64,000 bases of DNA from an uncultured Pelagibacteraceae bacterium (GCA_902630665.1 CACOVP010000005.1:1-64000); one strand, 5' to 3'. Shown: positions 39,326-52,787, counted from the stretch's first letter. A program made the numbers and translations. Notes: generated by a model not told the origin, from the sequence alone.

Positions 39326-41164
39326 TTATTCGTGAAAATAATCATATATTTTCTTAGCCATGTTGTCTTCAATTCCTTCCACTGATTTTAAATCATCGAA
39401 ACTTGCTGACTCTACTGCTCTAGCTGACCCAAAATGATTTAGCAAAGCCCTTTTTCTTTGTTTTCCAATACCTTGAATTTGATCTAGTAAAGATTTACTT
39501 AAATTTTTTCTCCTTTTAGCTCTGTGAGTGCTTATAGCAAATCTATGTGCTTCATCTCTAATTCTTTGAATAAAAAACAATAATGGATCATTTTTGTTTA
39601 ATTTATATTCCTTGCCTTTAAAATAAATTTTCTCTTCCCCGGCATTTCTCCGTCTTCCTTTTGCCACAGCTATAATTGGAAGATCGTATAAGCCAAGTTC
39701 ATCTAATACTTCCCTACCAACAGAATATTGCCCTTTTCCACCATCTAAAACAACTAAATCCGGTAAAGAGAGTGAGCCAGATTTTTCTTTCACTGCTTTA
39801 GAAAATCTTCTAAATAAAACTTCTTTCATCATTCCATAATCATCATTTTTAACTTCGCTATTTTTAATATTAAATTTTCTGTATCTCTTTTTAATGAAAC
39901 CTTCTCGGCCAAAACAAATTAAAGCACCTATTGAGTCCGTGCCTTGTATATGGCTATTATCGTAAACTTCAATCAAATCAATATTCTCATTAATTTTAAA
40001 TTTAGCTGCTAAACTTTCTATTGAACTGTTATTAGTATCTGATTGAATAAGTTTTTGAGTTAGGGCTTGTTTTGCATTTTTTTCTGCAAGCTTTAAAATA
40101 CTAACTTCATTTCTACTTTTAGCTTGTTTAAGGACAACTTGTTTATTTTCTTTATTTGAAAATGTTTCTTCTAAAAGTTTTTTGTCGTTAACATCTGAGT
40201 TAGTGATTATTAAGCTAGGTATTGCCTTATTTTCATAAAATTGTGAAATGAATGAAGATATAATATTCTTGATACTTTCCTCTTCATCATGTTTAGGAAA
40301 AAATGCTTGGTTACCCCAGTTTTGCTTAGATCTATAAAAAAAAACTTGAATACAGGTTTTACCAGACTCTTTATATCCAGCAACAACATCAGCTTCAATA
40401 AGATTTGCTTCAGTTACTGTTAAGGAAGATTGGATTATATTTAGGGATTTAATTTTATCTCTCATTATTGCAGCTTTTTCAAAGTCTAGTTCCTCGCTAG
40501 CACTCTCCATTTGTTGTGAAAGAGTTTTTTGTATTTTTCTTGATTTTCCTTTACTTAAAAATTCATCTGCGGCTTCAACTAATTTTCCGTAGTCATCTTC
40601 AGTAATTTTACCTCCACAAGGTCCCGCACATCTTTTAAGTAAATAATTAAAACATGTTTTGTTAGCAGCCTCGACTTGTTTATCAGTACAAGATCTTAAT
40701 AAAAATATTTTTTGTATAGTTTTTATTGCCATATTAACAGCCAAAGAACTTGCAAAAGGTCCATAATATTTACCAGGTTTATTTTTAGAACCTCGGTGCC
40801 TTTCAATTCTTGGAAATTTATGATCAGATATAAAAATATAAGGAAATGATTTATCGTCTTTTAATAAAATATTAAATTTCGGTTTGAATTTTTTTATTAA
40901 ATTTGCCTCTAAAAGCAGAGCTTCACTCTCATTGTTAGTTGTCGTAGTTTCAAGATTATGTGTCTGTGATAACATCCTTTCGGTTCTAATAGGCAAATAA
41001 GACTCAGTAACATAACTTTTAAGTCTGTTTGGAATATTTTTAGCTTTCCCAATGTAAAGTATTTCCCCAGTCGCACCAAGCATTTTATACACACCAGGGT
41101 TTTTTGGTATCAAAGGTATTTTATCTTTTATAACTTTTTTTCCTAGCTCTAAACTATTACTCAT
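39326..41164 (-). CDS. uvrC: excinuclease ABC subunit C
   Basis: [58 protein letters not shown] HhH. Confidence 0.98.
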   Translation of the reverse strand: MSNSLELGKKVIKDKIPLIPKNPGVYKMLGATGEILYIGKAKNIPNRLKSYVTESYLPIRTERMLSQTHNLETTTTNNESEALLLEANLIKKFKPKFNILLKDDKSFPYIFISDHKFPRIERHRGSKNKPGKYYGPFASSLAVNMAIKTIQKIFLLRSCTDKQVEAANKTCFNYLLKRCAGPCGGKITEDDYGKLVEAADEFLSKGKSRKIQKTLSQQMESASEELDFEKAAIMRDKIKSLNIIQSSLTVTEANLIEADVVAGYKESGKTCIQVFFYRSKQNWGNQAFFPKHDEEESIKNIISSFISQFYENKAIPSLIITNSDVNDKKLLEETFSNKENKQVVLKQAKSRNEVSILKLAEKNAKQALTQKLIQSDTNNSSIESLAAKFKINENIDLIEVYDNSHIQGTDSIGALICFGREGFIKKRYRKFNIKNSEVKNDDYGMMKEVLFRRFSKAVKEKSGSLSLPDLVVLDGGKGQYSVGREVLDELGLYDLPIIAVAKGRRRNAGEEKIYFKGKEYKLNKNDPLLFFIQRIRDEAHRFAISTHRAKRRKNLSKSLLDQIQGIGKQRKRALLNHFGSARAVESASFDDLKSVEGIEDNMAKKIYDYFHE

Positions 41165-41555
41165 CTTTTGTTTTTGAAACCTCTATACCAACAGACTCTG
41201 CATTTTTAATGATGTCTAACTTTTCTAATTTTAAATTGATTTTTTTTACAAGTCTATTATTAAAAATCATCTCAAATATACTTTCAGACAACTCTTCCAA
41301 AAGATCGTAATGTTTTTTTCCTACTAACAAATTTAAGTTTTTTATAACTTTTTCGTAGTCTAATATCGTTGATAATTCTTTTTTGTTTGGCTCTATTTTA
41401 GAATCAGTGGTAATTGTGATATTAAATTTTACTCTTTGTTTTTTTCTTTTTTCAAAATCATGTATTCCAATAAACATGCTTATTATCAAATTTTTTATGA
41501 TAACTTTTCTTTTACTTTTATAGTTTATTTTTTTTTTAAATTTAATAATTTTCAT
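41157..41555 (-). CDS. folB: dihydroneopterin aldolase
   Basis: [34 protein letters not shown]. Confidence 0.88.
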   Translation of the reverse strand: MKIIKFKKKINYKSKRKVIIKNLIISMFIGIHDFEKRKKQRVKFNITITTDSKIEPNKKELSTILDYEKVIKNLNLLVGKKHYDLLEELSESIFEMIFNNRLVKKINLKLEKLDIIKNAESVGIEVSKTKDE

Positions 41556-42307
41556 TCTTTTATATTAATAATATCTGGCGTTTTCCAAGCCAACCTTTGT
41601 CCGCTGTCTATATTTATAATTTCACCAGTTATATTATCATTTTCAATCAAGAATTTTATACCATTACAAATATTTTCTAAATTTACTTTTTTCTTAAGTA
41701 AAATAGATTTCCATTGTCTTTTAAAATGCTTATCTGATTGTCTTTTATTTTTTAAAGTTGGTCCTGGTGAAATAGCATTTACTCTTATACGTGGAGCTAA
41801 TTTCATTGCTGCAGTTTTGGTTAAAGTAGCTAATCCTGTTTTACTAAGTGTATACGAAAAAAAATAGGGTGTTAGTTTCTCAACTCTCTGATCTATTAAA
41901 TTGATAACACATGCACCTGTATCTTTAGTCAATTTATTAAGTCTTTGAATTAAAATCGAAGGACTTTTAAGATTTATATTTATATGTTTTAAAAAACTTT
42001 TATCACTAAAAGTTAAAAGATTGTCATTTTCAAATATTGATGCATTATTTATTAAGCAATCTATTCCTTTCATTAATTTAAAAGAATTCGTCATCAATTT
42101 ATTAGTTTGAGCATAATTATTTAGATCAGCTTTTAACAAAAAAACTTTACTTCCCAGTTCCTCCAATTCTTTCTTTAGTAAGGCCGCACTTTTTTTGGAT
42201 TTATTATAATGAATAGTAATTTTTATATCATATCCAGCAAGACTCTTTGCTATTGCAGCTCCAATTCTAGTTGCCCCACCTGTTATAACTATTTTTTTGG
42301 CTTCCAT
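41552..42307 (-). CDS. SDR-family oxidoreductase (FolM/pteridine reductase-like)
   Basis: [63 protein letters not shown]; next to folB. Confidence 0.9.
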   Translation of the reverse strand: MEAKKIVITGGATRIGAAIAKSLAGYDIKITIHYNKSKKSAALLKKELEELGSKVFLLKADLNNYAQTNKLMTNSFKLMKGIDCLINNASIFENDNLLTFSDKSFLKHININLKSPSILIQRLNKLTKDTGACVINLIDQRVEKLTPYFFSYTLSKTGLATLTKTAAMKLAPRIRVNAISPGPTLKNKRQSDKHFKRQWKSILLKKKVNLENICNGIKFLIENDNITGEIINIDSGQRLAWKTPDIINIKE

Positions 42308-44460
42308 TTTTTAATTCCCTTCTTAGGTCTCGTACCTGGCATCCCCATAGTAGATCTTCCTTTGGGATAAACTTTACTTTTTAAGTTATATTGTGAAATT
42401 TTTGGATTTACATTTATTTCAAGTTCACTTACCTCTAGTTTTCTTATTTCATCTCTTATTTTTGCAGCTTCCTCAAATTCTAAATCAGCTGCAGCTTCTT
42501 TCATTTTTCTATTAAGCGCTTTAACATGTTTTTTTAAATTACCCCCAATATTAGAGCCCTCGCTTATTTTGATGTAATCTTTTTCGTAAACTGATTCCAA
42601 AATATCACTTATTTCTTTTTTAACTGACTCAGCGGTAATATTATTTTTTTTATTGTATTCCAATTGCTTATTTCTTCTTCTCTCAGTTTCTTTTTGAGCT
42701 TTTTTAATACTATTTGTAACTTTATCAGCATATAAAATTACTTTTCCGTCGACATTTCTAGCCGCTCTACCAATAGTTTGAATAAGAGATGTTTCTGAAC
42801 GTAAAAAACCTTCTTTATCAGCATCCAAAATTGCTACTAATGCACATTCAGGAATATCTAAACCTTCTCTTAATAAATTAATACCAACAAGAATATCAAA
42901 AACACCCATCCTAAGATCTCTAATGATTTCAATTCTTTCTAAAGTATCTATATCGGAATGCATATATCTCACTTTTAAACCATTTTCGTGTAAATATTCT
43001 GTAAGGTCTTCAGCCATTTTTTTGGTAAGAGTGGTTGCCAAAACTCTATAACCTCGTTTAACTATTTCTTTTGACTCGTGCATCAAATCATCTACCTGAG
43101 TTTTAGCTGGTCTAATTTCTACTGGTGGGTCTATTAAACCAGTTGGTCTTATAATTTGATCTATGTATTCATTGTTAGTTTGCTTAAGTTCCCATGGACC
43201 TGGAGTTGCCGATACAAAAACAGTCTGAGTTCTCATTAAATCCCATTCCTCAAATTTTAATGGTCTATTATCCATACACGAAGGTAATCTAAAACCGTAC
43301 TCAGCCAACGTACTTTTTCTCGTTCGGTCACCTTTATACATTCCATTAAGTTGCGGTACAGTTACGTGGCTCTCATCAACAAATATAATTGTATTGTCCG
43401 GAAAATATTCAAAGAGGGTAGGAGGTGGCTCACCAGCTTTTCTCCCAGATAAAAATCTTGAATAATTCTCAATTCCCGCACAGGTACCAGTCGCCTCGAT
43501 CATTTCTAAATCAAATTTAGTTCTTTCTCTTAGTCTTTGTTCCTCCAATAATTTATTGTTTTCTCTGTGTTTTTTTAAAGTGTCTGCTAATTCAGATTTT
43601 ATTTGCCTAATTGCTTGCTCAATTGTGGGTTTAGGAGTGATGTAGTGACTATTAGCGTAAATTTTAATTATATTGTAGTCGTTTGTTTTATCACCTGTCA
43701 GTGGATCAAACTCTTCAATCTTTTCCAATTTATTTAAATTTAAACTTATTCTCCAAGCTCTATCTTCTAAGTGAGAAGGAAAGATTTCTAAATTTTCACC
43801 CCTAACTCTAAAAGTCCCCCTGAAAAAATTTTGATCGTTCCTTTTATATTGTAAATTGATAAAAGCTCTAATTAATTCATCACGCTCGTACTCATGGTTT
43901 TTTTTTAAAGTGATTGTCATTTTTGAATAAGCCTCAACTGATCCTAATCCATAAATGCAAGATACACTTGCAACTATAATTACATCATCTCTTTCTAATA
44001 AAGATCTTGTAGCTGAGTGCCTCATACGGTCTATTTGTTCATTAATCGATGCTTCTTTTTCTATATAAGTATCAGATCTAGGGACATAAGCTTCGGGTGT
44101 ATAATAATCATAGTAAGACACAAAATACTCAACAGCGTTATCAGGAAAAAAACTTTTAAACTCTCCATATAATTGTGCCGCTAAAGTTTTGTTAGGCGCT
44201 AAAATTAATGCAGGTCTATTTGCTTTTTCTATAACTTTTGCCATCGTAAAAGTTTTACCTGAACCCGTGACTCCTAATAAAACCTGTTCTTGCTTGTTAT
44301 CTTTTAGATTTTTGAGTAGTTTTTTTATTGCCTCTGGCTGGTCACCGCTAGGTTGAAAGTCACTTTTGATTTTAAAGTTTATACCACCCTCTAACTTCTT
44401 TATTTTTTTAGAGTTATTAACTTCTAGATCAGCTAATTTTTCTTGATAAGTATTTTGCAT
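42289..44460 (-). CDS. uvrB: excinuclease ABC subunit B
   Basis: [57 protein letters not shown] motif at C-terminus. Confidence 0.98.
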   Translation of the reverse strand: MQNTYQEKLADLEVNNSKKIKKLEGGINFKIKSDFQPSGDQPEAIKKLLKNLKDNKQEQVLLGVTGSGKTFTMAKVIEKANRPALILAPNKTLAAQLYGEFKSFFPDNAVEYFVSYYDYYTPEAYVPRSDTYIEKEASINEQIDRMRHSATRSLLERDDVIIVASVSCIYGLGSVEAYSKMTITLKKNHEYERDELIRAFINLQYKRNDQNFFRGTFRVRGENLEIFPSHLEDRAWRISLNLNKLEKIEEFDPLTGDKTNDYNIIKIYANSHYITPKPTIEQAIRQIKSELADTLKKHRENNKLLEEQRLRERTKFDLEMIEATGTCAGIENYSRFLSGRKAGEPPPTLFEYFPDNTIIFVDESHVTVPQLNGMYKGDRTRKSTLAEYGFRLPSCMDNRPLKFEEWDLMRTQTVFVSATPGPWELKQTNNEYIDQIIRPTGLIDPPVEIRPAKTQVDDLMHESKEIVKRGYRVLATTLTKKMAEDLTEYLHENGLKVRYMHSDIDTLERIEIIRDLRMGVFDILVGINLLREGLDIPECALVAILDADKEGFLRSETSLIQTIGRAARNVDGKVILYADKVTNSIKKAQKETERRRNKQLEYNKKNNITAESVKKEISDILESVYEKDYIKISEGSNIGGNLKKHVKALNRKMKEAAADLEFEEAAKIRDEIRKLEVSELEINVNPKISQYNLKSKVYPKGRSTMGMPGTRPKKGIKKWKPKK

Positions 44461-44498
44461 TTTGTGTTAATAATAAATTAATTATATTATAAATTTCA

Positions 44499-45686
44499 AT
44501 GAGCATAGTTTCCAATAGTTTAAAACGTATAAAACCGTCGCCTACAATAGCAGTTACCTCAAAAGCAAGAGAAATGAGAGCTGCTGGAAAGGATGTTATA
44601 GGTTTAGGGGCTGGAGAGCCTGATTTTGATACCCCAGACAATATTAAAGAAGCAGCAATAGAAGCGATTAGAAAAGGGGATACAAAATATACTGCAGTGG
44701 ATGGAACACCAGCTCTGAAAAAAGCTATTCAAGCAAAATTTTCCAGGGAAAATGATTTATCATACGAACTTGATCAAATTTCAGTTGGAACTGGTGGAAA
44801 GCAAGTTTTGTATAATGCTTTTATGGCAACTTTAAATAAAGGTGATGAGGTAATTATTCCAGCCCCTTATTGGGTTTCTTACCCCGACATTGTTTTGTTA
44901 GCTGGGGGAAAACCTAAAATAATAAAGTGCGATGAAAAAAATAATTTTAAATTAACACCAGAAAAATTAACTAAAGCAGTCTCAAAGAAAACAAAGTGGA
45001 TAATTATAAACTCGCCATCTAACCCTACAGGCTCTGGTTATACAAAAGATGAGATAATAACTTTATCAAAGATTTTGATAAAATATAAAAATTTATATAT
45101 TTTAAGTGATGATATTTACGAACATATTACTTATGACAGTTTTAAATTTTTTACAATTGCGCAAATTGAAAAATTAAAAAGCAGAACTTTAACTATGAAT
45201 GGAGTAAGTAAATCTTACTCAATGACTGGCTGGAGAATAGGTTATGCTGCAGGTCCAAAAGAAATAATTAAAGCGATGGCTAAAATTCAATCCCAATCAA
45301 CAAGTAATCCTACATCCATAAGTCAAGCAGCTGCAGTCGAAGCTTTAAACGGAACACAAGACTTTATTCAAGAAAGATCGAATTCTTTTAAAGAAAGAAG
45401 AAATTTTGTTGTTGAAAGTTTAAATAATATAAGAGGTATAAGCTGTTTAAGTCCTGAAGGTGCTTTTTATGTTTTTCCTAACTGTAAAAAACTACTTAAC
45501 AAGAAAACAAAACTTAAAACTGATAAAGATTTTGTAGAGAAACTGTTAGAAAAAGCTGAGGTAGCTGTAGTTCAAGGTTCTGCCTTTGGTTTAGACGGTT
45601 ACTTTAGAATATCTTATGCTACCTCAATGGAAAATTTGAAAAAAGCAATGAAAAGAATTAAAACTTTTTGTGATAGCCTTAATTAG
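44499..45686 (+). CDS. aspC: aspartate/aromatic aminotransferase class I
   Basis: GLGAGEPDFDTPDNIKEAA, INSPSNPTGSGY, GVSKSYSMTGWRIGYAAGP. Confidence 0.94.
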   Translation: MSIVSNSLKRIKPSPTIAVTSKAREMRAAGKDVIGLGAGEPDFDTPDNIKEAAIEAIRKGDTKYTAVDGTPALKKAIQAKFSRENDLSYELDQISVGTGGKQVLYNAFMATLNKGDEVIIPAPYWVSYPDIVLLAGGKPKIIKCDEKNNFKLTPEKLTKAVSKKTKWIIINSPSNPTGSGYTKDEIITLSKILIKYKNLYILSDDIYEHITYDSFKFFTIAQIEKLKSRTLTMNGVSKSYSMTGWRIGYAAGPKEIIKAMAKIQSQSTSNPTSISQAAAVEALNGTQDFIQERSNSFKERRNFVVESLNNIRGISCLSPEGAFYVFPNCKKLLNKKTKLKTDKDFVEKLLEKAEVAVVQGSAFGLDGYFRISYATSMENLKKAMKRIKTFCDSLN

Positions 45687-46629
45687 ACTCAGATAGATAT
45701 TTTTCAGCTTCAAGTGCTGACATACAACCCATTCCTGCAGCGGTTACAGCTTGTCTAAAAATTTTATCCTTCACGTCTCCTGCAGCAAAAACTCCTGGAA
45801 TATTCGTTTCAGTAGAGTCAGGTTTTGTAATTAAATAACCTTCTTTGTCCATTTTAAGTTGATCTTTAAATAAAGATGTAGCCGGATCATGACCTATGGC
45901 AATAAATAAACCATCGACTTTGAGATCTTTAACTTTATTATCTTTTACATTTTTAATTTTTAGCGCATTTACAATTTTTGGCTCTCTAGTGCCAATAACA
46001 TCTTCAACTACTGTATCCCAAATAATTTCTATTTTCTTGTTAGATTTTAATTTTGCTTGAAGCATTTTTTCTGCTCTAAGCTCGTTTCTTCTATGTATTA
46101 AATAAACCTTTGAAGCAAATTTAGTAAGAAACATTGCTTCTTCAACAGCTGCATTTCCTCCACCTACTACAGCTACTTTTTTTTCTTTAAAGAAAAATCC
46201 GTCACAAGTAGCACATGCCGAAACTCCAAATCCTCTAAATTCCTGTTCAGATTTTAGATTTAACCATCTTGCTTGTGCTCCTGTAGAAATTATAAAACTA
46301 TCAGCAGTGTAAACTTGACCACTATCACCTGTTGCTGAAAAAGGTTTTTTTGTTAAGTCAACTTTGCTAATATGATCTTGTATCATCTCTGTACCTACAG
46401 CTTCTGCTTGGCCTTTCATTTCGTCCATTAGCCACGGTCCCTGAATCACTTTTGAATATCCTGGGTAATTCTCAACATCTGTGGTGGTAGTTAATTGTCC
46501 TCCGGGTTGAGAACCATGAACAAGTATAGGTTTAAGCATAGCTCTAGCCGCATAAATAGCCGCTGTATAGCCAGCGGGACCAGATCCAAGAATTAACACT
46601 TTTGTATGTTTTGTTGACTTATTATTCAT
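45679..46629 (-). CDS. trxB: thioredoxin-disulfide reductase
   Basis: VLILGSGPAGYTAAIYAARA, CATCDGFFFKEKKVAVVGGGNAAVEEA; ATG at 46629 preferred over upstream start. Confidence 0.97.
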   Translation of the reverse strand: MNNKSTKHTKVLILGSGPAGYTAAIYAARAMLKPILVHGSQPGGQLTTTTDVENYPGYSKVIQGPWLMDEMKGQAEAVGTEMIQDHISKVDLTKKPFSATGDSGQVYTADSFIISTGAQARWLNLKSEQEFRGFGVSACATCDGFFFKEKKVAVVGGGNAAVEEAMFLTKFASKVYLIHRRNELRAEKMLQAKLKSNKKIEIIWDTVVEDVIGTREPKIVNALKIKNVKDNKVKDLKVDGLFIAIGHDPATSLFKDQLKMDKEGYLITKPDSTETNIPGVFAAGDVKDKIFRQAVTAAGMGCMSALEAEKYLSESN

Positions 46630-46652
46630 TATGTAAAGATATATAGTAACTG

Positions 46653-47606
46653 ATGTTAGAATTAAAAGCACTTCTTTTAACGCAAGGTATGCACGGCATG
46701 ATTAGTCAAGTAGAGGGATTGGCTAAAGCTTTGGGCCTGAGTTATAAACATCAAAAAATTGAATTAAAATCTTTTTGGAATTTAATTCCCCCTAAAATAA
46801 GCCCAATTTCAGAAAATTTGGTAAAAAATAAATTCGTATGTGATTGTAAAATCATTATTTCATGTGGAAGAAAAAGCGTAATACCATCAATAGCTCTAAA
46901 AAAAAGATTAGGTAATCAAATTTTCAATATTCACATACAAGATCCCAAAGTTTCTTTTAAACATTTTGATCTTATAGTTAGTCCTGAGCATGATCGTTTA
47001 AAAGGCGAAAATATAATTAACACAACTGGAGCTATTCACTACTTAACTAAAAAGGAGATTAATGATAACTCAAAATATCTTGGAATAGAAAAAGATAAGA
47101 ACAAAGAATTAGTAGCATTTGTGCTTGGAGGACCAAATAAATACTTTAGGTTTTCAGAAAAACAAATTCATGAACTTTTTAATAAAGTAAAAACATTATT
47201 TACCCCTGATAAATTTAAGATTATTGTAATTCCCTCTTATAGAACTCCCGAAAATATTTTAAAAATAGCTTATAATACTTTCAGCATTAATCACCACGTT
47301 GTAAAAAATATTGATAAAAAAGCTTATCTTTCTGCATTAGCGATCTCAAATTATATAGTTGTGACGTGCGACTCTACGTCAATGATTTCAGAGGCTGCTA
47401 TGACCGGAAAACCTGTTTATATTGCCATGATGAAGTCTTTTAAGCCAACGGGAAGGTTTAAAAAATTTTATTCACAATTGAAAGATTTAGGTATAACAAG
47501 AGAACTAGAAGATAGGATCGAAAGTTGGAGTTATAATAAATTGAATGAGGTAAACAGAATCGCTCCAATTGTAAAAGCAAAAATGAAAAAAAATGGAATT
47601 ATTTAA
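46653..47606 (+). CDS. mitochondrial fission ELM1-like family protein
   Basis: LTQGMHGMISQVEGLAKALGL, ISCGRKSVIPSIALKK, VTCDSTSMISEAAMTGKPVYI. Confidence 0.85.
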   Translation: MLELKALLLTQGMHGMISQVEGLAKALGLSYKHQKIELKSFWNLIPPKISPISENLVKNKFVCDCKIIISCGRKSVIPSIALKKRLGNQIFNIHIQDPKVSFKHFDLIVSPEHDRLKGENIINTTGAIHYLTKKEINDNSKYLGIEKDKNKELVAFVLGGPNKYFRFSEKQIHELFNKVKTLFTPDKFKIIVIPSYRTPENILKIAYNTFSINHHVVKNIDKKAYLSALAISNYIVVTCDSTSMISEAAMTGKPVYIAMMKSFKPTGRFKKFYSQLKDLGITRELEDRIESWSYNKLNEVNRIAPIVKAKMKKNGII

Positions 47607-48258
47607 ATCATTAGAAAAAAGGACTAAATTATTCAGTGATCCATTTAAACATTTTGAAATCAACCAGCCACTGACTCAGAATGCTATTGATGAGATCTGT
47701 AGCGCAGAGATAGCTGATCCTAGAAAACAAAACTTAAATTACGATGGAACAAGAGCTCTTGATGGAGGAGAGGGCGCTTTTCGGGCTGGAATTAAAGATG
47801 GCGGAAAAGCTAAAAAACTAAGGTGTTATGTTACTAAAGAAAACTCTAATCAATTTCCAAATTTAATAAAATTTATTGAAGAATTAAGATCACCCGAAGT
47901 TTATAAAAAAATTGGATCATTAATTGGAAAAGATTTAAGTAATTCTTATGTGAGATTAGAAGTAATTTGTGATAGAGAAGGTTTTTGGCTAAAGCCTCAC
48001 TGCGATATTGAGGAAAAATTAATGTCATCAATAGTTTTTGTTAATTTACATAATGAGTCGGAGAATTTAGGAACTGATTTTTATGATTCAAAATTAAACA
48101 AAGTTAAAACAGTTCCTTACAAACATAATTATGGATATTTCTTTACAAGTGGGCCAAACACTTGGCATGGAATGGAAAAAAAAGAGATTAAAAAAGAGAG
48201 AAGATGCATCCAGATAAACTACGTCACTTTCGAGACTGACTGGAAAGTAAAAACTTAG
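47593..48258 (+). CDS. 2-oxoglutarate/Fe(II)-dependent oxygenase-like protein
   Basis: HxD ([20 protein letters not shown]) and distal His/Arg ([23 protein letters not shown]) in double-stranded beta-helix spacing. Confidence 0.7.
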   Translation: MELFKSLEKRTKLFSDPFKHFEINQPLTQNAIDEICSAEIADPRKQNLNYDGTRALDGGEGAFRAGIKDGGKAKKLRCYVTKENSNQFPNLIKFIEELRSPEVYKKIGSLIGKDLSNSYVRLEVICDREGFWLKPHCDIEEKLMSSIVFVNLHNESENLGTDFYDSKLNKVKTVPYKHNYGYFFTSGPNTWHGMEKKEIKKERRCIQINYVTFETDWKVKT

Positions 48259-51200
48259 ATATCTTGCAAAGAAGTTACATTAATATCTTTCGATTTGAGA
48301 GATTTTATACCTTCCAAACAAACTTTTGCCGTGGACATATTAGTGCAGTAAGGAACTTTATTTGCTAAAGTAGCTCTTCTTAATGCAACGGCATCGCTCA
48401 ACTGAGCTTCACTGTTTCCGCCTCCGGTATTTATCACCAATGCTATTTTTTTAGCATTCAAAACATCTACAATATGCGGAGAACCCTGATTAACTTTGTT
48501 TATTTTTTTACACTTAATTCCATGCTGACTAATAAAATCAGCGGTTCCTGCAGTTCCACAAAGTTTAAAATTTAGCTTAACTAATTGTTTTGCTAATTTT
48601 ACCCCCTCTTTTTTATGACTATTTTTCAAAGAGATAAAAGCTAAACCTTTTTTTGGAAGAGAGTTTGAGGCCGCAATTTGACTTTTAGCAAAAGCCATAC
48701 CAAAATTTTTATCAAAACCCATAACTTCACCTGTTGATTTCATTTCCGGCCCAAGCAAAAGATCGCTGTTAGGAAACTTGTTAAATGGAAAGACCGCCTC
48801 TTTTACTGCAAACATATCTTTTGTTTTACTTTTTAAATTAAACTTAGTTAATTTTTCTCCTGTCATCACTCTTGAGGCTATCTTAGCAAGAGGTAAATTT
48901 TTTGCTTTTGAAACAAATGGGACAGTTCTACTTGCTCTAGGATTAACCTCTATTACATAAATCTTATCCTTTTTAATTGCATATTGAACATTCATGAAAC
49001 CTTTAACTTTAAGAGCTAAAGCTAATTTTTTTGTTTGGTTTTCAATTTCTTTCATCAAAAAAGGTTTTATTGATACCGGAGGCAGACTGCAAGCTGAGTC
49101 ACCAGAGTGTATTCCAGCTTCTTCAATGTGTTGCATAATGCCAGCCACAAAAACATTTTTACCATCTGATATTGCATCAACATCAACTTCCATTGCATTA
49201 TCAATAAACTTATCAATTAAAATTGGATTTTTTTCGGCAACTTTAAATGCTTCTTTTATAAAGTTTTTAAGTTGTCTTTTTTCATGAACAATTTCCATTG
49301 CTCTTCCACCTAATACGTAAGAAGGTCTTACCATTAAAGGCAAACCAATTTTATCTGCAATTTTTAATGCTTGAGGAAAATTTCTAGCTATGCCACTTTC
49401 AGCTTGATTTAAATTAAGTCTATTTAAAAGATCTCTAAATCTATCTCTATCCTCAGCAAGATCAATTGATGAATATTGTGTTCCTAAAATTGGAAGCTTA
49501 TTTTCGTGTAAAAATTTTGCAAGTTTAATAGGAGTTTGCCCTCCAAATTGGGTAATAACACCTTTCACATTACCTTTTGATTTCTCTCTCTTTATTATAT
49601 TGAAAACATATTCATCTATTAAAGGTTCAAAATACAATCTATCACTAGTATCATAATCTGTTGATACGGTTTCTGGGTTACAATTTACCATAATAGTTTC
49701 ATATTTAGCTTCCTTTAGAGCAAAACTAGCTTGGCAACAACAATAATCAAACTCTATTCCCTGACCAATTCTATTAGGACCTCCACCCAGAATTATAATT
49801 TTATCTTTGTTAGAGGGATCAGCCTCACATTCTGAGTTTGAAGAGAAATTTCTTTGATAAGTAGAGTACATATATGGAGTAAAAGATTTAAATTCTGCAG
49901 CACAAGTATCGACTTTTTTATAAACTGGTAAAACTTTTAAAGCAGTTCTTTTCTTTCTAACTAAAGTCTCTGAAGTATTTGTAAGTTCAGATAATTTTTT
50001 GTCAGAGAACCCTATCGATTTTATATAATTTAACTCATTGAAATTTTTGGGAAGACCTTTTTTCTTTATTTTAACCTCATTTTCTATGATTTCTTTTATC
50101 TGATTTAAAAACCAAGGATCAATTTTCGAAAGTTTATTTATATCCTTTAAATTTATTTTTTTTCTTATAGCTTCTCCAACAAGTAAAATCTTATTTGGAA
50201 TATTTTCTTTGAGTTTTTTTCTAATTTGTTTCGTGTTTAAATCAAATATTTGGTCTAATCCTGAGAAACCTGTTTCTAAAGAAACCAAAGCTTTCTGAAG
50301 AGACTCTTTAAAATTTCTACCAATAGCCATTGCCTCTCCCACCGATTTCATTGATGTTCCTAAAACTGCAGCTGATGAAGAGAATTTTTCAAAAGTAAAT
50401 CTTGGAATTTTGGTGACCACATAATCTATTGTGGGCTCAAAAGATGCAGGTGTAACTTTCGTAATTTCATTTTTTAATTCGTCTAATGTGTAACCTACAG
50501 CTAACTTTGCCGCTACTTTTGCTATTGGAAACCCAGTGGCCTTAGAAGCAAGTGCTGATGATCTTGAAACCCTTGGATTCATCTCAATGATTACCATTCT
50601 TCCATTTTTTGGGTTTATTGCAAATTGAACATTTGATCCTCCGGTTTCTACACCAATTTTTCTTAAGCAAGCTATAGATGCATTCCTCATAACTTGATAC
50701 TCCTTGTCGGTTAGAGTTAGTGCTGGAGCGATAGTTACTGAGTCCCCAGTATGAATACCCATGGGATCTAAATTTTCTATTGAGCAAATGATGATGCAAT
50801 TATCATTTTTATCTCTAACGACTTCCATCTCAAATTCTTTCCAACCTTCTAAACACTCTTCAACTAAGACTTGGTTTACAGGTGACTCGTGAAGCCCATT
50901 TTTTATTATCTTATAAAAATCTTTTTTATTTTTTGCGATACCACCTCCCAAACCACCTAGGGTGAAGGCCGGTCTTATAATTGCAGGTAATCCGATTTGT
51001 TTTAATACCTTTAAGGATTGTTTAAAACTATTTACTATTTTTGATTTAGGAAGATCTAAACCAATCTCTATCATATTTTTTCTGAACTTTTTTCTATCTT
51101 CGGCATTGGATATAGCTTTAGAGTTAGCGCCTATGAGCTCAATTTTATATTTTTTTAGAATCCCTTTTTTTTCAGCCTCCATTGCTAAATTTAGTGCAGT

Positions 51201-51479
51201 TTGACCACCCATTGTTGGCAAAATTGCATCAGGCCTTTCTTTAAAAAGAATTTTTTCAAGGACTTCTATTGTTATAGGCTCAATATAAGTTTTATCAGCA
51301 ACATTTGGATCTGTCATAATTGTTGCCGGGTTTGAATTAATGAGAATTACTTTAAACCCTTCATCTCTTAAAGCTTTACAAGCTTGAGTACCTGAATAAT
51401 CAAACTCACAAGCTTGCCCGATAATTATTGGCCCCGCACCAATAACCAAAATTTTTTTAATATCTTTTCTTTTTGGCAT
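48255..51479 (-). CDS. carB: carbamoyl-phosphate synthase large subunit
   Basis: 1074 aa, duplicated ATP-grasp halves ([37 protein letters not shown]), MGS-like C-terminus. Confidence 0.98.
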   Translation of the reverse strand: MPKRKDIKKILVIGAGPIIIGQACEFDYSGTQACKALRDEGFKVILINSNPATIMTDPNVADKTYIEPITIEVLEKILFKERPDAILPTMGGQTALNLAMEAEKKGILKKYKIELIGANSKAISNAEDRKKFRKNMIEIGLDLPKSKIVNSFKQSLKVLKQIGLPAIIRPAFTLGGLGGGIAKNKKDFYKIIKNGLHESPVNQVLVEECLEGWKEFEMEVVRDKNDNCIIICSIENLDPMGIHTGDSVTIAPALTLTDKEYQVMRNASIACLRKIGVETGGSNVQFAINPKNGRMVIIEMNPRVSRSSALASKATGFPIAKVAAKLAVGYTLDELKNEITKVTPASFEPTIDYVVTKIPRFTFEKFSSSAAVLGTSMKSVGEAMAIGRNFKESLQKALVSLETGFSGLDQIFDLNTKQIRKKLKENIPNKILLVGEAIRKKINLKDINKLSKIDPWFLNQIKEIIENEVKIKKKGLPKNFNELNYIKSIGFSDKKLSELTNTSETLVRKKRTALKVLPVYKKVDTCAAEFKSFTPYMYSTYQRNFSSNSECEADPSNKDKIIILGGGPNRIGQGIEFDYCCCQASFALKEAKYETIMVNCNPETVSTDYDTSDRLYFEPLIDEYVFNIIKREKSKGNVKGVITQFGGQTPIKLAKFLHENKLPILGTQYSSIDLAEDRDRFRDLLNRLNLNQAESGIARNFPQALKIADKIGLPLMVRPSYVLGGRAMEIVHEKRQLKNFIKEAFKVAEKNPILIDKFIDNAMEVDVDAISDGKNVFVAGIMQHIEEAGIHSGDSACSLPPVSIKPFLMKEIENQTKKLALALKVKGFMNVQYAIKKDKIYVIEVNPRASRTVPFVSKAKNLPLAKIASRVMTGEKLTKFNLKSKTKDMFAVKEAVFPFNKFPNSDLLLGPEMKSTGEVMGFDKNFGMAFAKSQIAASNSLPKKGLAFISLKNSHKKEGVKLAKQLVKLNFKLCGTAGTADFISQHGIKCKKINKVNQGSPHIVDVLNAKKIALVINTGGGNSEAQLSDAVALRRATLANKVPYCTNMSTAKVCLEGIKSLKSKDINVTSLQDI

Positions 51480-52665
51480 TTTTTTTCATACTTTTTATAA
51501 ATTTTTCAAATAAATAAACGCTATCTTGAGGACCAGGGTTGGACTCTGGATGATATTGAACTGAAAAAACAGGTTTGTTTTTTAACTCAATACCCTCAAT
51601 ACTGTTGTCAAACAAAGACTGGTGAGTAACTCTTATATTTTTAGGCATCCCCTTTTTTACTACTTCAAACCCGTGATTCTGACTTGTGATTTCTACATTG
51701 CCTTCAATTAAATTTTTGACAGGATGGTTAGCCCCTCTATGGCCTAATTTCATTTTTTCTGTTTTAGCACCGAGTGCTAAAGCTAGGATTTGATGACCCA
51801 AACAGATACCAAATAATGGTAACTTTTTTTTGATTAATTTTTGAATAGTAGGTATTGCATATTCCCCTGTCGCTGCAGGATCTCCAGGTCCATTTGATAA
51901 AAATATTCCATTAGGCTTGAGTTTTAGAATATCTTTGGCATCTGTTTTGCATGGTACAATTGTAACTTTACAATTAAAATCTGAAAAATATCTTAAAATA
52001 TTTTTCTTAATTCCGTAATCTATGGCAACCACATGCAATATTTTTTTTTTATTTTTTAAATATCCGTTTTCCTTTTTCCATGTTTTATAATCTTGCCACA
52101 AATAATTTTTCTTAGTAGTAACCATTTTTGCCAAATCTAAGTTTTTAAGGCCACTCCATTTATTGGTAATTTTAATTAGTTTTTTTATATTTAATTTATT
52201 TTTGTTATAAAAAGATATTGTCCCCTTAGGGGCACCTTTGTCTCTAATGAAATTTGTTAAATTTCTAGTATCAATTCCAGTTATCCCAACGATTTTATTT
52301 TTTTTTAGCCATTGATCTAAATGTTTTAACGATCTGTAATTTGATGGATTAGTTATCTCTGTATTTATTATTACTCCTTTAGTCCAAACGTTATCTGACT
52401 CGTGATCCTCTTTATTAGTCCCAACATTTCCAACATGCGGAAAGGTAAAATTTATAATCTGATCAGCGTAGGAAGGGTCGGATATAATTTCCTGGTAACC
52501 AGTAATAGAAGTATTAAAACATACCTCACCGGTTGCAGTCCCTTTGTAACCTAAACCAACACCTTGAAAAAATTTGCCGTTTTGCAGAACTAGAATAGCT
52601 GTGGGATCGATCTTTTTAAGATTTTTTTTAGAGTTTATATTTTGACTAACTTTCTTCAAATACAA
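51457..52665 (-). CDS. carA: carbamoyl-phosphate synthase small subunit (start uncertain; the called start is TTG)
   Basis: [79 protein letters not shown]. Confidence 0.96.
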   Translation of the reverse strand: MYLKKVSQNINSKKNLKKIDPTAILVLQNGKFFQGVGLGYKGTATGEVCFNTSITGYQEIISDPSYADQIINFTFPHVGNVGTNKEDHESDNVWTKGVIINTEITNPSNYRSLKHLDQWLKKNKIVGITGIDTRNLTNFIRDKGAPKGTISFYNKNKLNIKKLIKITNKWSGLKNLDLAKMVTTKKNYLWQDYKTWKKENGYLKNKKKILHVVAIDYGIKKNILRYFSDFNCKVTIVPCKTDAKDILKLKPNGIFLSNGPGDPAATGEYAIPTIQKLIKKKLPLFGICLGHQILALALGAKTEKMKLGHRGANHPVKNLIEGNVEITSQNHGFEVVKKGMPKNIRVTHQSLFDNSIEGIELKNKPVFSVQYHPESNPGPQDSVYLFEKFIKSMKKNAKKKRY

Positions 52666-52787
52666 CTCATGAGTTAAAGTAAAAAACTTATAAACATGAT
52701 TTTGCGCAACATATGAAATAGAAACAAAATCGTCAAGAAAGTTCTTTTTATTTTGTATTAGAATTGTGATTAAAATAAATTTTTAAA

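Noticed and set aside
41436-41867. 143-aa plus-strand ORF, Phe-rich
   Set aside because: Antisense to folB/SDR genes; no domain and skewed composition.
52666-52787. 122-nt carA/yqeY intergenic region considered as a riboswitch or leader
   Set aside because: No recognizable riboswitch consensus or strong hairpin; probably a divergent promoter region.
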